Assembly: GCF_003628475.1 (NCBI RefSeq)
Contig: NZ_RCAA01000043.1
Span: 74,084 to 108,907, forward strand
Source of the DNA: Enterobacter sp. R1(2018)
Lineage (GTDB): Bacteria; Pseudomonadota; Gammaproteobacteria; Enterobacterales; Enterobacteriaceae
Reading direction: 5' to 3'
DNA length: 34,824 nt
Positions 9,588 through 16,781 of the stretch are shown here, piece after piece. Position 1 is the first letter of the stretch; each line of letters starts with the position of its first letter. Made by a program: the position numbers and the translations under genes. A model generated the notes under the pieces. It saw nothing but the letters and a program-made list of their open reading frames with translations, made no database searches and had not been told where the DNA came from.

Positions 9588-10496
9588 ATGAAAAAGCGAA
9601 ACCTACCGCCGTTGAATGCATTGAGGCTGTTCGAGACGGCGGCGCATTCAGGCAGCCTGAGTGCCGCAGCCGAAGAGCTGGGCATCACCCACGGCGCCGT
9701 CAGCCGTCAGATCAAATTGCTGGAAGAGTGGTTAGGGCAACCTTTATTTGAGCGTCAAGGGCAACGCAACGTTGCCGCCGAGCATGCCCGCGCGTATGCA
9801 GCGGAAATCAGCGCCGCTTTTGACATTATCAGCGATGCTTCAATGCGTTTCGGAAAAGCACCGAATGCAAGGATCATAAGAGTAAATGCCCAGACAACCC
9901 TCGCGATGCACTGGTTGATACCTCGCCTGCCGGAATTTCATACCCGGCATCCAGACATTGAAGTCTCGGTGTCCACATCAAACAGTTCGGAGATCAAAGG
10001 CCTCTCTGGCTTTGACGTTTTGATTCGACGCGAGCCATTGGACAAGCCCGAATGGCGTTATTTTGATAAACGCCCGCTGTTCGAAGAACACCTCACGTTG
10101 ATTGCTGCCCCAAAACTTTTAGCCGGGCAGCATTTAGATAAACCTGAAGATCTTGCCACACAGGTATTTATTACGTCGCATACGCGAGTGGGAGAGTGGG
10201 AAAGATGGATGAAAAGAGCCGGCATCGAAGCTTTGCGGCCGCTGCGCTTTCAGCGCTTTGAACACAACTATGTCAGTCTTCAGGCGGTCATTGATGGCGT
10301 CGGGGTAGGTATTGGTGGACTGCCAACCCTTGCACATGATTTAAAAGAGAAAAGGCTGCTGAACCCCTTGCCGATTGAGGTTAAAGGCAGCAAATACGTG
10401 GCCTTAATCGCGCCCGACGTTGATAAGTCATCTGCACTCAACCTGTTTCTGGAGTGGCTTGAACGGGAGGCCTCTGCGGTAGGTCAAACGGCGTGA
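9588..10496 (+). CDS. LysR-type transcriptional regulator (GcvA-like)
   Basis: 302-residue LysR regulator. The winged HTH occupies residues 7-65 (PPLNALRLFETAAHSGSLSA, then AAEELGITHGAVSRQIKLLE); the GcvA-type opening LPPLNALRLFEAAAR is recognisable. A periplasmic-binding-protein-like effector domain follows (INAQTT-type core, GVGIGGLPTLAHDL near the end). It is transcribed away from the TauE-type gene, the usual LysR/target geometry, with a small ABM monooxygenase gene 100 bp downstream. No inducer can be predicted. Confidence 0.9.
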   Translation: MKKRNLPPLNALRLFETAAHSGSLSAAAEELGITHGAVSRQIKLLEEWLGQPLFERQGQRNVAAEHARAYAAEISAAFDIISDASMRFGKAPNARIIRVNAQTTLAMHWLIPRLPEFHTRHPDIEVSVSTSNSSEIKGLSGFDVLIRREPLDKPEWRYFDKRPLFEEHLTLIAAPKLLAGQHLDKPEDLATQVFITSHTRVGEWERWMKRAGIEALRPLRFQRFEHNYVSLQAVIDGVGVGIGGLPTLAHDLKEKRLLNPLPIEVKGSKYVALIAPDVDKSSALNLFLEWLEREASAVGQTA

Positions 10497-10595
10497 AACC
10501 CTCAAATTAGCGTTTGTCCCTGGCGCCGCTTTTTGCTCTTGCGGGTAATTAGCGATATGTTCATCTGTCTAAACCGAAACCCGACAGGATACTTT

Positions 10596-10910
10596 ATGTC
10601 TTTGCAGGAACAACCAGCCTACATCATCCGTATGCGAGCCAAACCAGGTATGGGCGACAGACTGTTCGAACTGGCCACGGACGGGATGATAAAATCCGGC
10701 GCTTCCGATCGTTACATCCTTGCCCGCGAAGACGAAGATCCGGACGTCCTCTGGAACATGGAGGTGTTTAAGTCAGCTGCGGTGAAAGATAGCTACGAGA
10801 ATAGCCCTTTAGCCGACGAACTCCGCGACGAAATAATCAGCCTGCTGGCCGAGCCGCCAATGCGTATTGCGGTTCATCCCTATTCGGCTCTCCCTTACGA
10901 CAAATCTTAA
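10596..10910 (+). CDS. Antibiotic biosynthesis monooxygenase (ABM) domain protein
   Basis: A 104-residue dimeric alpha/beta barrel protein of the ABM/quinol monooxygenase type, judged from YIIRMRAKPGMGDRLFELAT and the later ILAREDEDPDVLWNMEVFKSAAVKDSY. Such proteins oxidise quinols or detoxify small aromatics without cofactors, but many are uncharacterised. The frame is open upstream to an ATG at 10533; I chose the ATG at 10596 because AGGA lies 7 bases before it and the ABM fold begins there. It is probably in the same regulon as the preceding LysR gene. Confidence 0.75.
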   Translation: MSLQEQPAYIIRMRAKPGMGDRLFELATDGMIKSGASDRYILAREDEDPDVLWNMEVFKSAAVKDSYENSPLADELRDEIISLLAEPPMRIAVHPYSALPYDKS

Positions 10911-10926
10911 GCCCCGCATACGGGGC
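10911..10926 (+). terminator. GC-rich hairpin after the first ABM gene
   Basis: GCCCCG-CATA-CGGGGC begins immediately after the stop codon. It is followed by CTCGACAATTTTTA, a late T-run, so it is a plausible but weak intrinsic terminator. Confidence 0.5.
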
Positions 10927-11256
10927 CTCGACAATTTTTACAGGATGTTTCTGATGCGACATCCGGAAAACCTTGCCGTATATAGTTGGCGGGCCAAGGG
11001 CCAGGCTAGCTATCCCGCACTCATCCAGCGTTTGCAAACGGGCATCAGCTGGAATTTTTTAAATTTTACAGCCGTAAATAATTTGCGGCCCCGCAAGATA
11101 AATCATTACCCGCCCTGAAACGTCCGATCTCTGCGTGAGATCGCATCCGTCTGATAGCTTTGTGGTTTCCACGATACATCCATACTTCGGTGCAAACCGA
11201 AGCATCATACTTTCGTCGGTAATAAGCTCACTGAAAATTAACCACGGAGCAGACGA
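10927..11256 (+). promoter_or_regulatory. 330-bp leader region of the ABM-ACT-ArsR operon with two hairpins
   Basis: No convincing gene is present; short open frames here lack family similarity and ribosome sites. Two perfect 7-bp stems occur: CGATCTC-TGCGT-GAGATCG (11125-11143) and CTTCGGT-GCAA-ACCGAAG (11185-11202), the latter with a GNRA tetraloop. Either could be an operator dyad for the ArsR-type regulator encoded by the operon or a 5' leader structure. Confidence 0.4.
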
Positions 11257-11580
11257 ATGATTGCGGTGATTTTCGAGGCGGAAGCCTTACCAGAAGCACA
11301 GGAAAGGTATCTTCAGCTTGCTGCTGAACTGAAGCCGCTCTTGTCAGACACGCCAGGATTTATTTCTATTGAGCGCTTCCAGAGTCTGACGACACCTGGA
11401 AAAATCCTTTCTTTATCATGGTGGAAAGATGAGGAATCCGTGGCTGGATGGAAGCAAAATATTATGCATCTGGCAGCACAGAAAGAAGGTAAACGGTCGA
11501 TTTTTTCATTCTACAGAATACGCGTTGCCAGCGTATTTCGTGATTACTCATCTGATAAGGAAGCACATCAGCATGTATGA
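11257..11580 (+). CDS. ABM-superfamily monooxygenase-like protein (operon gene 1)
   Basis: A 107-residue protein with the ABM ferredoxin-like fold pattern: MIAVIFEAEALPEAQERYL, then LLSDTPGFISIERFQSL and ILSLSWWKDEESVAGWKQ. It resembles the YqjZ/heme-degrading-type ABM group, but no heme ligand can be assigned. GGAGCAG precedes the ATG. It is the first gene of a tightly packed three-gene operon. Its stop overlaps the ATG of the ACT-domain gene by 8 bp. Confidence 0.75.
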   Translation: MIAVIFEAEALPEAQERYLQLAAELKPLLSDTPGFISIERFQSLTTPGKILSLSWWKDEESVAGWKQNIMHLAAQKEGKRSIFSFYRIRVASVFRDYSSDKEAHQHV

Positions 11581-11965
11581 TATCCACGTCATCCTCAACA
11601 ACACCCCCGGTTCGCTCGCCTTACTCGGCAGTGTGCTGGGCTTAAACGGGATTGGTCTTGAAGGAGGAGGCGTGTTTTCAACGCCGGAAGCCGGGCACGC
11701 GCATTTCCTTGTTGAAGACGGTGAGAAAGCCCGCAAGGTTCTGACGGCTGCAGGCTTTGATATCGGCAAAGTGTGCTGGCCTCTGATAAGAAAATTATCT
11801 CAGGATCGCCCGGGAGAGCTTGGGGAGATAGCTGACGCCATAGCCAGGAAGGGTATTAATATTCTGGTACAGTACAGCGATCACAGTAACCGTCTCATTC
11901 TGATTACAGATGATGATATCCGGGCTGCGGAAGCTACACGAAAATGGGCGTTACCTTCTGAATGA
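11573..11965 (+). CDS. Tandem ACT-domain protein (operon gene 2)
   Basis: A 130-residue protein built of two ACT-like halves: YDIHVILNNTPGSLALLGSV at the start and KLSQDRPGELGEIADAIARK from about residue 74. ACT domains bind amino acids or other small ligands and regulate enzymes or repressors. There is no attached catalytic domain. The ATG at 11573 lies inside the 3' end of the preceding gene. A longer frame from 11429 exists but would run deep into that gene, so I reject it. The gene ends in a 4-bp ATGA overlap with the ArsR gene. Confidence 0.75.
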   Translation: MYDIHVILNNTPGSLALLGSVLGLNGIGLEGGGVFSTPEAGHAHFLVEDGEKARKVLTAAGFDIGKVCWPLIRKLSQDRPGELGEIADAIARKGINILVQYSDHSNRLILITDDDIRAAEATRKWALPSE

Positions 11966-12672
11966 ACTTTCTAAAAACTGCATATGACAGTGAGCCGGAA
12001 GATTCTCTTGAAAAATCCATATCGCTGGTCGCTTCTGCCATCTCTGACCCGTCAAGGGTCAGTATTTTGTGCGCCCTGATGGATGGGCGCGCGTGGACAG
12101 CTACCGAATTCAGCGCGGTAGCAGGCATTGTCGCATCCACGACCAGCGGACATCTTACCCGGCTTCTTAACAACGGGCTGGTTATCTGCCTGAGTCAGGG
12201 GCGGCACCGCTATTACAGCCTTGCGGGACAACATATCGCCGAACTACTGGAAAACCTGATGGGGGTTTCTATGCATACCTTCACTTCCCCCACGCCCCGG
12301 ACGCCGGCATATCTGCGTTACGCACGCACCTGTTATGACCATCTCGCAGGGGAACTCGCTGTAAATATTTACGAGTTTATGCTGCAGGAAAAATGGCTTG
12401 AGGCTGACGGCACCGCGCTGACGCCCGCCGGAAAATCCCATTTTCAGCACCTTGGGGCAGTGCTCACACCACGCCCGCGGCGCAGGGCCTGCTGTCCGTG
12501 CCTCGACTGGAGCGAAAGACGCTTCCATCTTGGGGGAGAGGCGGGTTCGGCGCTGATGACGCTTTTTCTGCAGAAAGAATGGATAACCCGCACGCAGGGA
12601 TATCGTGAAGTGAAGGTGACCATCAGTGGCAGAGTTGCCCTGTGTCGCCAGTTCAGTTTGAATCTCGCCTAA
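11962..12672 (+). CDS. ArsR/SmtB-family winged-helix regulator with Cys-rich C-terminal domain (operon gene 3)
   Basis: A 236-residue regulator. An ArsR-type winged helix fills residues 18-95 (SLVASAISDPSRVSILCALM; STTSGHLTRLLNNGLV; GRHRYYSLAG). The C-terminal half is unlike the metal sensors and contains RRRACCPCLDWSERRFHLGG (about residues 172-192), a CCxC cluster followed by a conserved CLDWSERR-type block seen in this subfamily. The cluster might sense a metal or electrophile, but this is inference. It is coupled to the ACT gene by ATGA and probably autoregulates the operon. Confidence 0.8.
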   Translation: MNFLKTAYDSEPEDSLEKSISLVASAISDPSRVSILCALMDGRAWTATEFSAVAGIVASTTSGHLTRLLNNGLVICLSQGRHRYYSLAGQHIAELLENLMGVSMHTFTSPTPRTPAYLRYARTCYDHLAGELAVNIYEFMLQEKWLEADGTALTPAGKSHFQHLGAVLTPRPRRRACCPCLDWSERRFHLGGEAGSALMTLFLQKEWITRTQGYREVKVTISGRVALCRQFSLNLA

Positions 12673-13097
12673 TCCCGGATGTTTTCAACGCCGTTGTAGC
12701 GCTAAATTGTTTTGCTTTGTTGCACAGGCTTATTGGCCGGGATCGGTTTCTGCGCCAGGCAGCCTGTTTCCCGTTCATTAAACCATTCTGATTTTAATCA
12801 TGCTTACATTGTCACCTGACTGCCTCTGGATAAGCGATGGTGAATTTTCACGACTTTAGTAGCCATCTTTTAAGTTGTTTACTGTGCCTTAAGATTATCG
12901 ATAACCGCAGGTACATCTGTTTTCCGCTCATAGCAGCCCTGATGTCGCTTCGGTATGTCCGCTTTGTGCCCAAGCGGAAGTTGCCTGCTCGTTGTACTTC
13001 GTGTTTTCAGGATAGAAGACATGAACATATCACCATGATAATCATGGCAACATTTGGTACTATTTCCTTACTTTTATAAAGGAAGAGGATTTTTTAA
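12673..13097. other. 425-bp intergenic region upstream of the DUF4041/GIY-YIG gene
   Basis: No supportable gene. It contains a decayed hairpin TCCGCTT/AAGCGGA (12958-12978), related to short TCCGCT motifs elsewhere in the accessory region, and a perfect 15-bp palindrome at 13033-13047. The ribosome binding site AAGGAAGAGG (13079-13088) serves the gene at 13098. Confidence 0.5.
13033..13047. promoter_or_regulatory. Palindromic candidate operator upstream of the DUF4041/GIY-YIG gene
   Basis: CCATGAT-A-ATCATGG is a perfect dyad with 7-bp arms, ending 50 bp before the ATG at 13098. It embeds a GATAAT word that could act as a -10, though no good -35 is seen at the right distance. The binding protein is unknown. 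Confidence 0.35.
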
Positions 13098-14627
13098 ATG
13101 GTCCTGGGACTAGCAATAGCGGTAGGTGTTCTTGCTGTTTTATTCGTGGTTATGATTGCTATACATATTTTATTGAAGAAAAAGCATGCAATCGATCTTT
13201 TACGTTATAGCAAGATTGTTGATCTTGAAGAAGAAGCACGAAAAATGAAAAAGGCTATGGATGATGAAGAAAAGTCCAGCCGCAATGCTATTGATAAAGA
13301 AGTGAAAGACAAGCGTACTGAAATAGATAGTGAAGTGAATGAAAAACGCCAAGCGATAGATAAAGAGGTTAAAGATAAAGATGCAGATATACAGAGGCGT
13401 GAAAAAATAGCGAGAGAGATCATTGCATCTCAGGAGCAAGAGCTAACCGACTTAAAAAAATCGTATAATGAAAAGCGCCAGCTCTTGTTGGATCTCTCTG
13501 CAAAATTAGCAGAAGTTAGTGATTCTGTTGATATGATTGATTATGGTATATATAAACCGCGTTTCGACTATCATGATTCCAAAGCTTTCCAGGAAGCCAT
13601 TAGTTACAATAAAGAAAGGCAGAAAAGTCTAATTCGACAAGATGCTGCTTGTGACTTTAATACAAGTTGGGAGGTGAATGGTAGTAAGTCGGAAGGTAAA
13701 AAAATGATCAAGCGTTATGTGAAATTGCTCGTCAGAGCGTTCAATAGCGAGTGTGATGCCGCGATAGGAAAAATTAAGGCAGGCAATGTTGAGCAACTTA
13801 AAAAACGTATTGAAAGCGCTTTTGATGCACTCAATAAATTTGGACAATCAATGAATATAAGTATCACTTATGATTATCTGAATTTGCGGCTGGAAGAATT
13901 ACTGCTTTGCCACGAAAAAGAACTTAAAATTCAGGATGAGAAAGATATCCTTAGAGAAGAACGGGAATTGCAACGAGAGGAAGAGAAAGCACAGCGTGAA
14001 TACGAGAAAGCTATTCGCGATGAACAAAAGGCAGAGAAAGACTTCCAGAAAGCAATGGAAAGAGCAAGAAAAGAGCTTGAAAAAGCAAATGCTGAAGAAA
14101 AATCCCGTATTGAAGCCAAAATTGCTGATCTCGAACTTCAGGTAGAAGAGGCAAGGGCTTTGTCTGAGCGCGCAAAATCTCAGGCACAGTTAACTCGAAG
14201 CGGCCATGTCTATGTGATATCTAATATTGGAGCGTTTGGAGAGAATGTCTATAAAATTGGTTTGACTAGACGACTTGAACCTGAAGATCGTGTTAATGAA
14301 CTGGGATCTGCATCAGTGCCTTTTAAATTTGATATCCACGCTTTGATTTACTCCGATGATGCTCCAGCACTTGAAACTAGCTTGCACAATGAATTTTCTG
14401 CGCACCGGATAAATATGGTAAATAATCGCAAGGAATTCTTTAAAATTAATCTATCAGATATTGAGAGCAAGGTTAAATTACTTGGTTTTGATGCGTCATT
14501 TACGGAGTATGCACTTGCTCCTGAATATCGTAGTACGCTCTCTATTTTGAATGCAAAAGACAAAGCAAAAACAATTGCAGATGCAGTAGAGCATAAAGTT
14601 GAAGAGTTGTTCCCCGAAATGGCTTAA
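13098..14627 (+). CDS. Membrane-anchored DUF4041 + T5orf172/GIY-YIG nuclease, SNIPE-like antiphage candidate
   Basis: A 509-residue protein. Order of parts: transmembrane helix at residues 3-26 followed by KKKH; a basic/acidic coiled coil to about 140 with three 11-residue repeats at 64-96 (AIDKEVKDKRT, EIDSEVNEKRQ, AIDKEVKDKDA); a DUF4041-like region at about 145-270 (IDYGIYKPRFDY onward); a highly charged coiled coil at 272-365; and a T5orf172/Mug113 GIY-YIG domain at 369-460. The nuclease core is present: HVYVI (Tyr372), VYKIGLTRR (Tyr385, Arg391), metal-ligand Glu426 in ALETSLH, then KEFFKI. This architecture is that of SNIPE, a reported inner-membrane nuclease that cuts phage DNA during injection; the assignment is by architecture recalled from knowledge, not a search. 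The gene is AT-rich compared with its neighbours, has its own ribosome site and terminator, and stands alone. Confidence 0.85.
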   Translation: MVLGLAIAVGVLAVLFVVMIAIHILLKKKHAIDLLRYSKIVDLEEEARKMKKAMDDEEKSSRNAIDKEVKDKRTEIDSEVNEKRQAIDKEVKDKDADIQRREKIAREIIASQEQELTDLKKSYNEKRQLLLDLSAKLAEVSDSVDMIDYGIYKPRFDYHDSKAFQEAISYNKERQKSLIRQDAACDFNTSWEVNGSKSEGKKMIKRYVKLLVRAFNSECDAAIGKIKAGNVEQLKKRIESAFDALNKFGQSMNISITYDYLNLRLEELLLCHEKELKIQDEKDILREERELQREEEKAQREYEKAIRDEQKAEKDFQKAMERARKELEKANAEEKSRIEAKIADLELQVEEARALSERAKSQAQLTRSGHVYVISNIGAFGENVYKIGLTRRLEPEDRVNELGSASVPFKFDIHALIYSDDAPALETSLHNEFSAHRINMVNNRKEFFKINLSDIESKVKLLGFDASFTEYALAPEYRSTLSILNAKDKAKTIADAVEHKVEELFPEMA

Positions 14628-14652
14628 AGAAGTTTTAATTTCATATTAAAGG

Positions 14653-14684
14653 CTAGACAAACCCGCTTCGGCGAGTTTGTCTAG
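14653..14684 (+). terminator. UUCG-capped hairpin after the DUF4041/GIY-YIG gene
   Basis: CTAGACAAACCCGC (14653-14666) pairs with GCGAGTTTGTCTAG (14671-14684), with one C-A mismatch and a TTCG tetraloop. It is followed by GTAGTTTAGTTTAT, a broken T-tract. It begins 25 bp after the stop. Confidence 0.7.
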
Positions 14685-15042
14685 GTAGTTTAGTTTATGC
14701 TATTATAGCGTTGCTATAATAATTCAGATTAAACATGAATTTTTCAGGTTTCATCGATACAGCTGTTGCATCACGCTCACGTGAATGCTTCTTTTGGATG
14801 TAAGCATCCAGCTTAACCAAATCATTTGCTTATAAAGAATTTTCAGAGAACGGTTCAGGTATGATCTAAGGCTAATGTCCGCTCCTCGCTCAAAGCAGAC
14901 CGTGCGCCTACGTCCGGCTGCTTATCGTTTTCTTATAGTTACGTTGATATATTCTGGCTTGATGCTTCTGCGGTCCGGGCACCTGAACCCAAAATCGCAC
15001 GCGAGCATGACGTGCAGTTCAGGTGAGTCGTAAATACTTTGC
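14685..15042. other. 358-bp intergenic region between the SNIPE-like gene and the CGNR gene
   Basis: No gene is supportable. Contents: a perfect dyad ATTATAGC-GTT-GCTATAAT (14702-14720); a TCCGCT-type decayed motif (14874-14901); and a long bulged hairpin, CACCTGAAC (14980-14988) with GTTCAGGTG (15017-15025), enclosing a second stem GCACG (14997-15001) / CGTGC (15011-15015). The last lies just beyond the 3' end of the minus-strand CGNR gene but lacks a T-run in either direction. Confidence 0.5.
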
Positions 15043-15633
15043 TCAGCTCTGTTCCGGTTTTTTCCTTGAGCGAAACGCCGCTACTTTCATACGATTGCCG
15101 CAGGTAGCCATACTGCACCAGCGGCGGCGATGCGATTTACTAAGGTCGTGGAAGAGGAGAATACAGTCATGCGCCTCACACTGGCGGACGAATTCGAATT
15201 TATCGCTGGTGACGAGATTTACCAGAGCATCGGCGACCGGCCACAGCAGGCTTGCCGGACTGCTGTCCCTTGGATGAACGTCGACCCGAAATTGCTGAGC
15301 GTCGTCATCCCATCTCAGCTTCCTCGCAGGGCGGCCCGCCTCAAGTACCTGATTGACAACCGTGAGATCTGTTGACTTGCCGTTCAGCGCGGCGTTCACC
15401 ACGGCCCTGGCGACATCACGAAGCTGACGGGCTTCAGCCAGTAGCCCGGACGGCGTTTCAATACTGCCAGATAATACCCCCGCCAGCGTAAGCCAGTTTA
15501 ATACGCTGCGATCGTCGTGCAGGCTGTCATGCAACTCCTCACCTGTCCGGTATTCACTGTTGATGAAATCCAGCGCCAGGTTGTCAGCCAGAAAGGGAGC
15601 TGCCGAAGAAATACTGTTAGGGTTCATATTCAT
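15043..15633 (-). CDS. CGNR zinc-finger (ABATE-domain) regulator
   Basis: A 196-residue protein with an N-terminal ABATE-type helical domain (PFLADNLALDFINSEYR at about 13-29) and a C-terminal CGNR zinc finger. The finger has Cys in CEAHDC, followed by SKSHRRRWCSMATCGNRMKV (about 165-184). Such proteins are predicted stress-related transcription regulators. It diverges from an alpha/beta hydrolase across 86 bp holding four inverted GTAACC half-sites. The ATG at 15633 abuts a half-site and has no Shine-Dalgarno; a second Met lies two codons later. A TATAAT on the minus strand at 15653-15648 would give a nearly leaderless mRNA. Confidence 0.82.
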   Translation of the reverse strand: MNMNPNSISSAAPFLADNLALDFINSEYRTGEELHDSLHDDRSVLNWLTLAGVLSGSIETPSGLLAEARQLRDVARAVVNAALNGKSTDLTVVNQVLEAGRPARKLRWDDDAQQFRVDVHPRDSSPASLLWPVADALVNLVTSDKFEFVRQCEAHDCILLFHDLSKSHRRRWCSMATCGNRMKVAAFRSRKKPEQS

Positions 15634-15708
15634 TGGTAACCGATAAAATTATATTGACAGGTTACCAAAATTCCTCGTAACCTTCAAATTCAAACTTTAC
15701 AGGTTACG
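15633..15708. promoter_or_regulatory. Shared operator with four GTAACC/GGTTAC half-sites
   Basis: Two inverted pairs: TTGGTAACC (15633-15641) with GGTTACCAA (15660-15668), and CGTAACCT (15676-15683) with AGGTTACG (15701-15708). Spacing between paired half-sites is 24 and 25 bp, about two helical turns, so all four lie on one DNA face. TTGACA (15654-15659) is a possible -35 for the hydrolase and TATAAT (15653-15648, minus) a -10 for the CGNR gene. The likely ligand is the CGNR protein (inference). Confidence 0.65.
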
Positions 15709-15719
15709 CAGGTGCCATC

Positions 15720-16667
15720 ATGACGTCTTCTCATCCAGGTTCAGCTTCAGAAAGTACGGTCTGCTTACCGGGTGATGCCGGGCAATCTGCCGATTCGGCT
15801 TTTTTGGTTCATTACCGCTACGAGCAGGTTGATAACGTGAGGGTGTTTTACCGTGAGGCAGGCAGGCCTGATGCTCCCACAATACTGCTGCTTCACGGCT
15901 TCGCCGCATCATCGTTTATGTTCCGCGACCTTATTCCGCACCTTGCCGAGCGTTACCACGTGATCGCCCCAGATTTGCCAGCATTCGGTTTTACCGAAGC
16001 CCCGGCAAGAGGCGACTATGCCTACACCTTTAGCCAGATAGCGGAGACGATTGGCCAGTTCGCCGAACAGCTCAGCCTTCATACCTACGCGCTCATGGTT
16101 CACGATTATGGCGCCCCGGTAGGCTGGCGTCTGGCGATAGCCCATCCGCAGCGGGTGAGTGCTATCATTTCTCAGAACGGCAACGCCTATGAGGAAGGGC
16201 TGGGAGAGGGCTGGGCGCCTATTCAGAAGTACTGGCGTGAACCTACGCAGCAAAACCGGGATGCCCTGCTCGATTTTCCCACCCCGGCCTCTATTAAGTG
16301 GCAATACCTTGAAGGCGTTACCGATCCGAGCCTGGTTTCACCGGATGGTTATACGCTGGAGGGGCTACAGATATTGCGGCCAGGCAATGCTGATATTCAG
16401 CTTGATTTGTTGCTGGATTACGCTTCGAACGTGGCGATGTATCCCGCTTTCCAGCGGTATTTCCGTGAGCATCAGCCACCTCTGTTGGCCGTGTGGGGAA
16501 AAAACGATCCGTTTTTCCTTCCTGCGGGTGCCGAGGCCTGGAGCCGGGACCTGCCCGAAGCAGACATTCTCTTCTATGACACCGGACACTTCGCGCTCGA
16601 AACCCACGGTGAAGAAATCATTCCTGTCATTCGTAAGTTTCTGGACAAGAATATTGGGCAACATTGA
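15720..16667 (+). CDS. Alpha/beta-hydrolase, haloalkane dehalogenase/epoxide hydrolase type
   Basis: 315 residues. Motifs: oxyanion HG at 59-60 (LLLHGFAASS); nucleophile elbow VHDYGAPVG with Asp129 rather than Ser, as in haloalkane dehalogenases and epoxide hydrolases; acid Asp263 in WGKNDPFF; catalytic His290 in DTGHFALE. The aspartate nucleophile implies a covalent alkyl-enzyme intermediate; the real substrate is unknown. The N-terminal 30 residues are low-similarity, and a later start is possible, but AGGTG precedes the ATG at 15720. It diverges from the CGNR regulator and is probably its target. Confidence 0.8.
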   Translation: MTSSHPGSASESTVCLPGDAGQSADSAFLVHYRYEQVDNVRVFYREAGRPDAPTILLLHGFAASSFMFRDLIPHLAERYHVIAPDLPAFGFTEAPARGDYAYTFSQIAETIGQFAEQLSLHTYALMVHDYGAPVGWRLAIAHPQRVSAIISQNGNAYEEGLGEGWAPIQKYWREPTQQNRDALLDFPTPASIKWQYLEGVTDPSLVSPDGYTLEGLQILRPGNADIQLDLLLDYASNVAMYPAFQRYFREHQPPLLAVWGKNDPFFLPAGAEAWSRDLPEADILFYDTGHFALETHGEEIIPVIRKFLDKNIGQH

Positions 16668-16781
16668 GGATTTAAAAAATTGTCTGAACGGCTGCTCAGC
16701 CGCAAGGCGGAACTGAATGCCCATTGCTCGCGCATAACCAGCCTTATTTCTTCCGTTTCCACAGGCCGGGCAGGGTGGCGC

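Noticed and set aside
9566-9751. Overlapping 61-codon frame at the LysR start
   Set aside because: Out of frame with the clear LysR HTH and Arg-rich without similarity.
10867-11118. 83-codon frame after the first ABM gene
   Set aside because: Overlaps the ABM gene end, crosses a GC-rich hairpin and has no family similarity.
12837-13079. 80-codon frame upstream of the SNIPE-like gene
   Set aside because: It contains the decayed TCCGCT hairpin and the palindrome; composition is not coding-like and there is no clear ribosome site.
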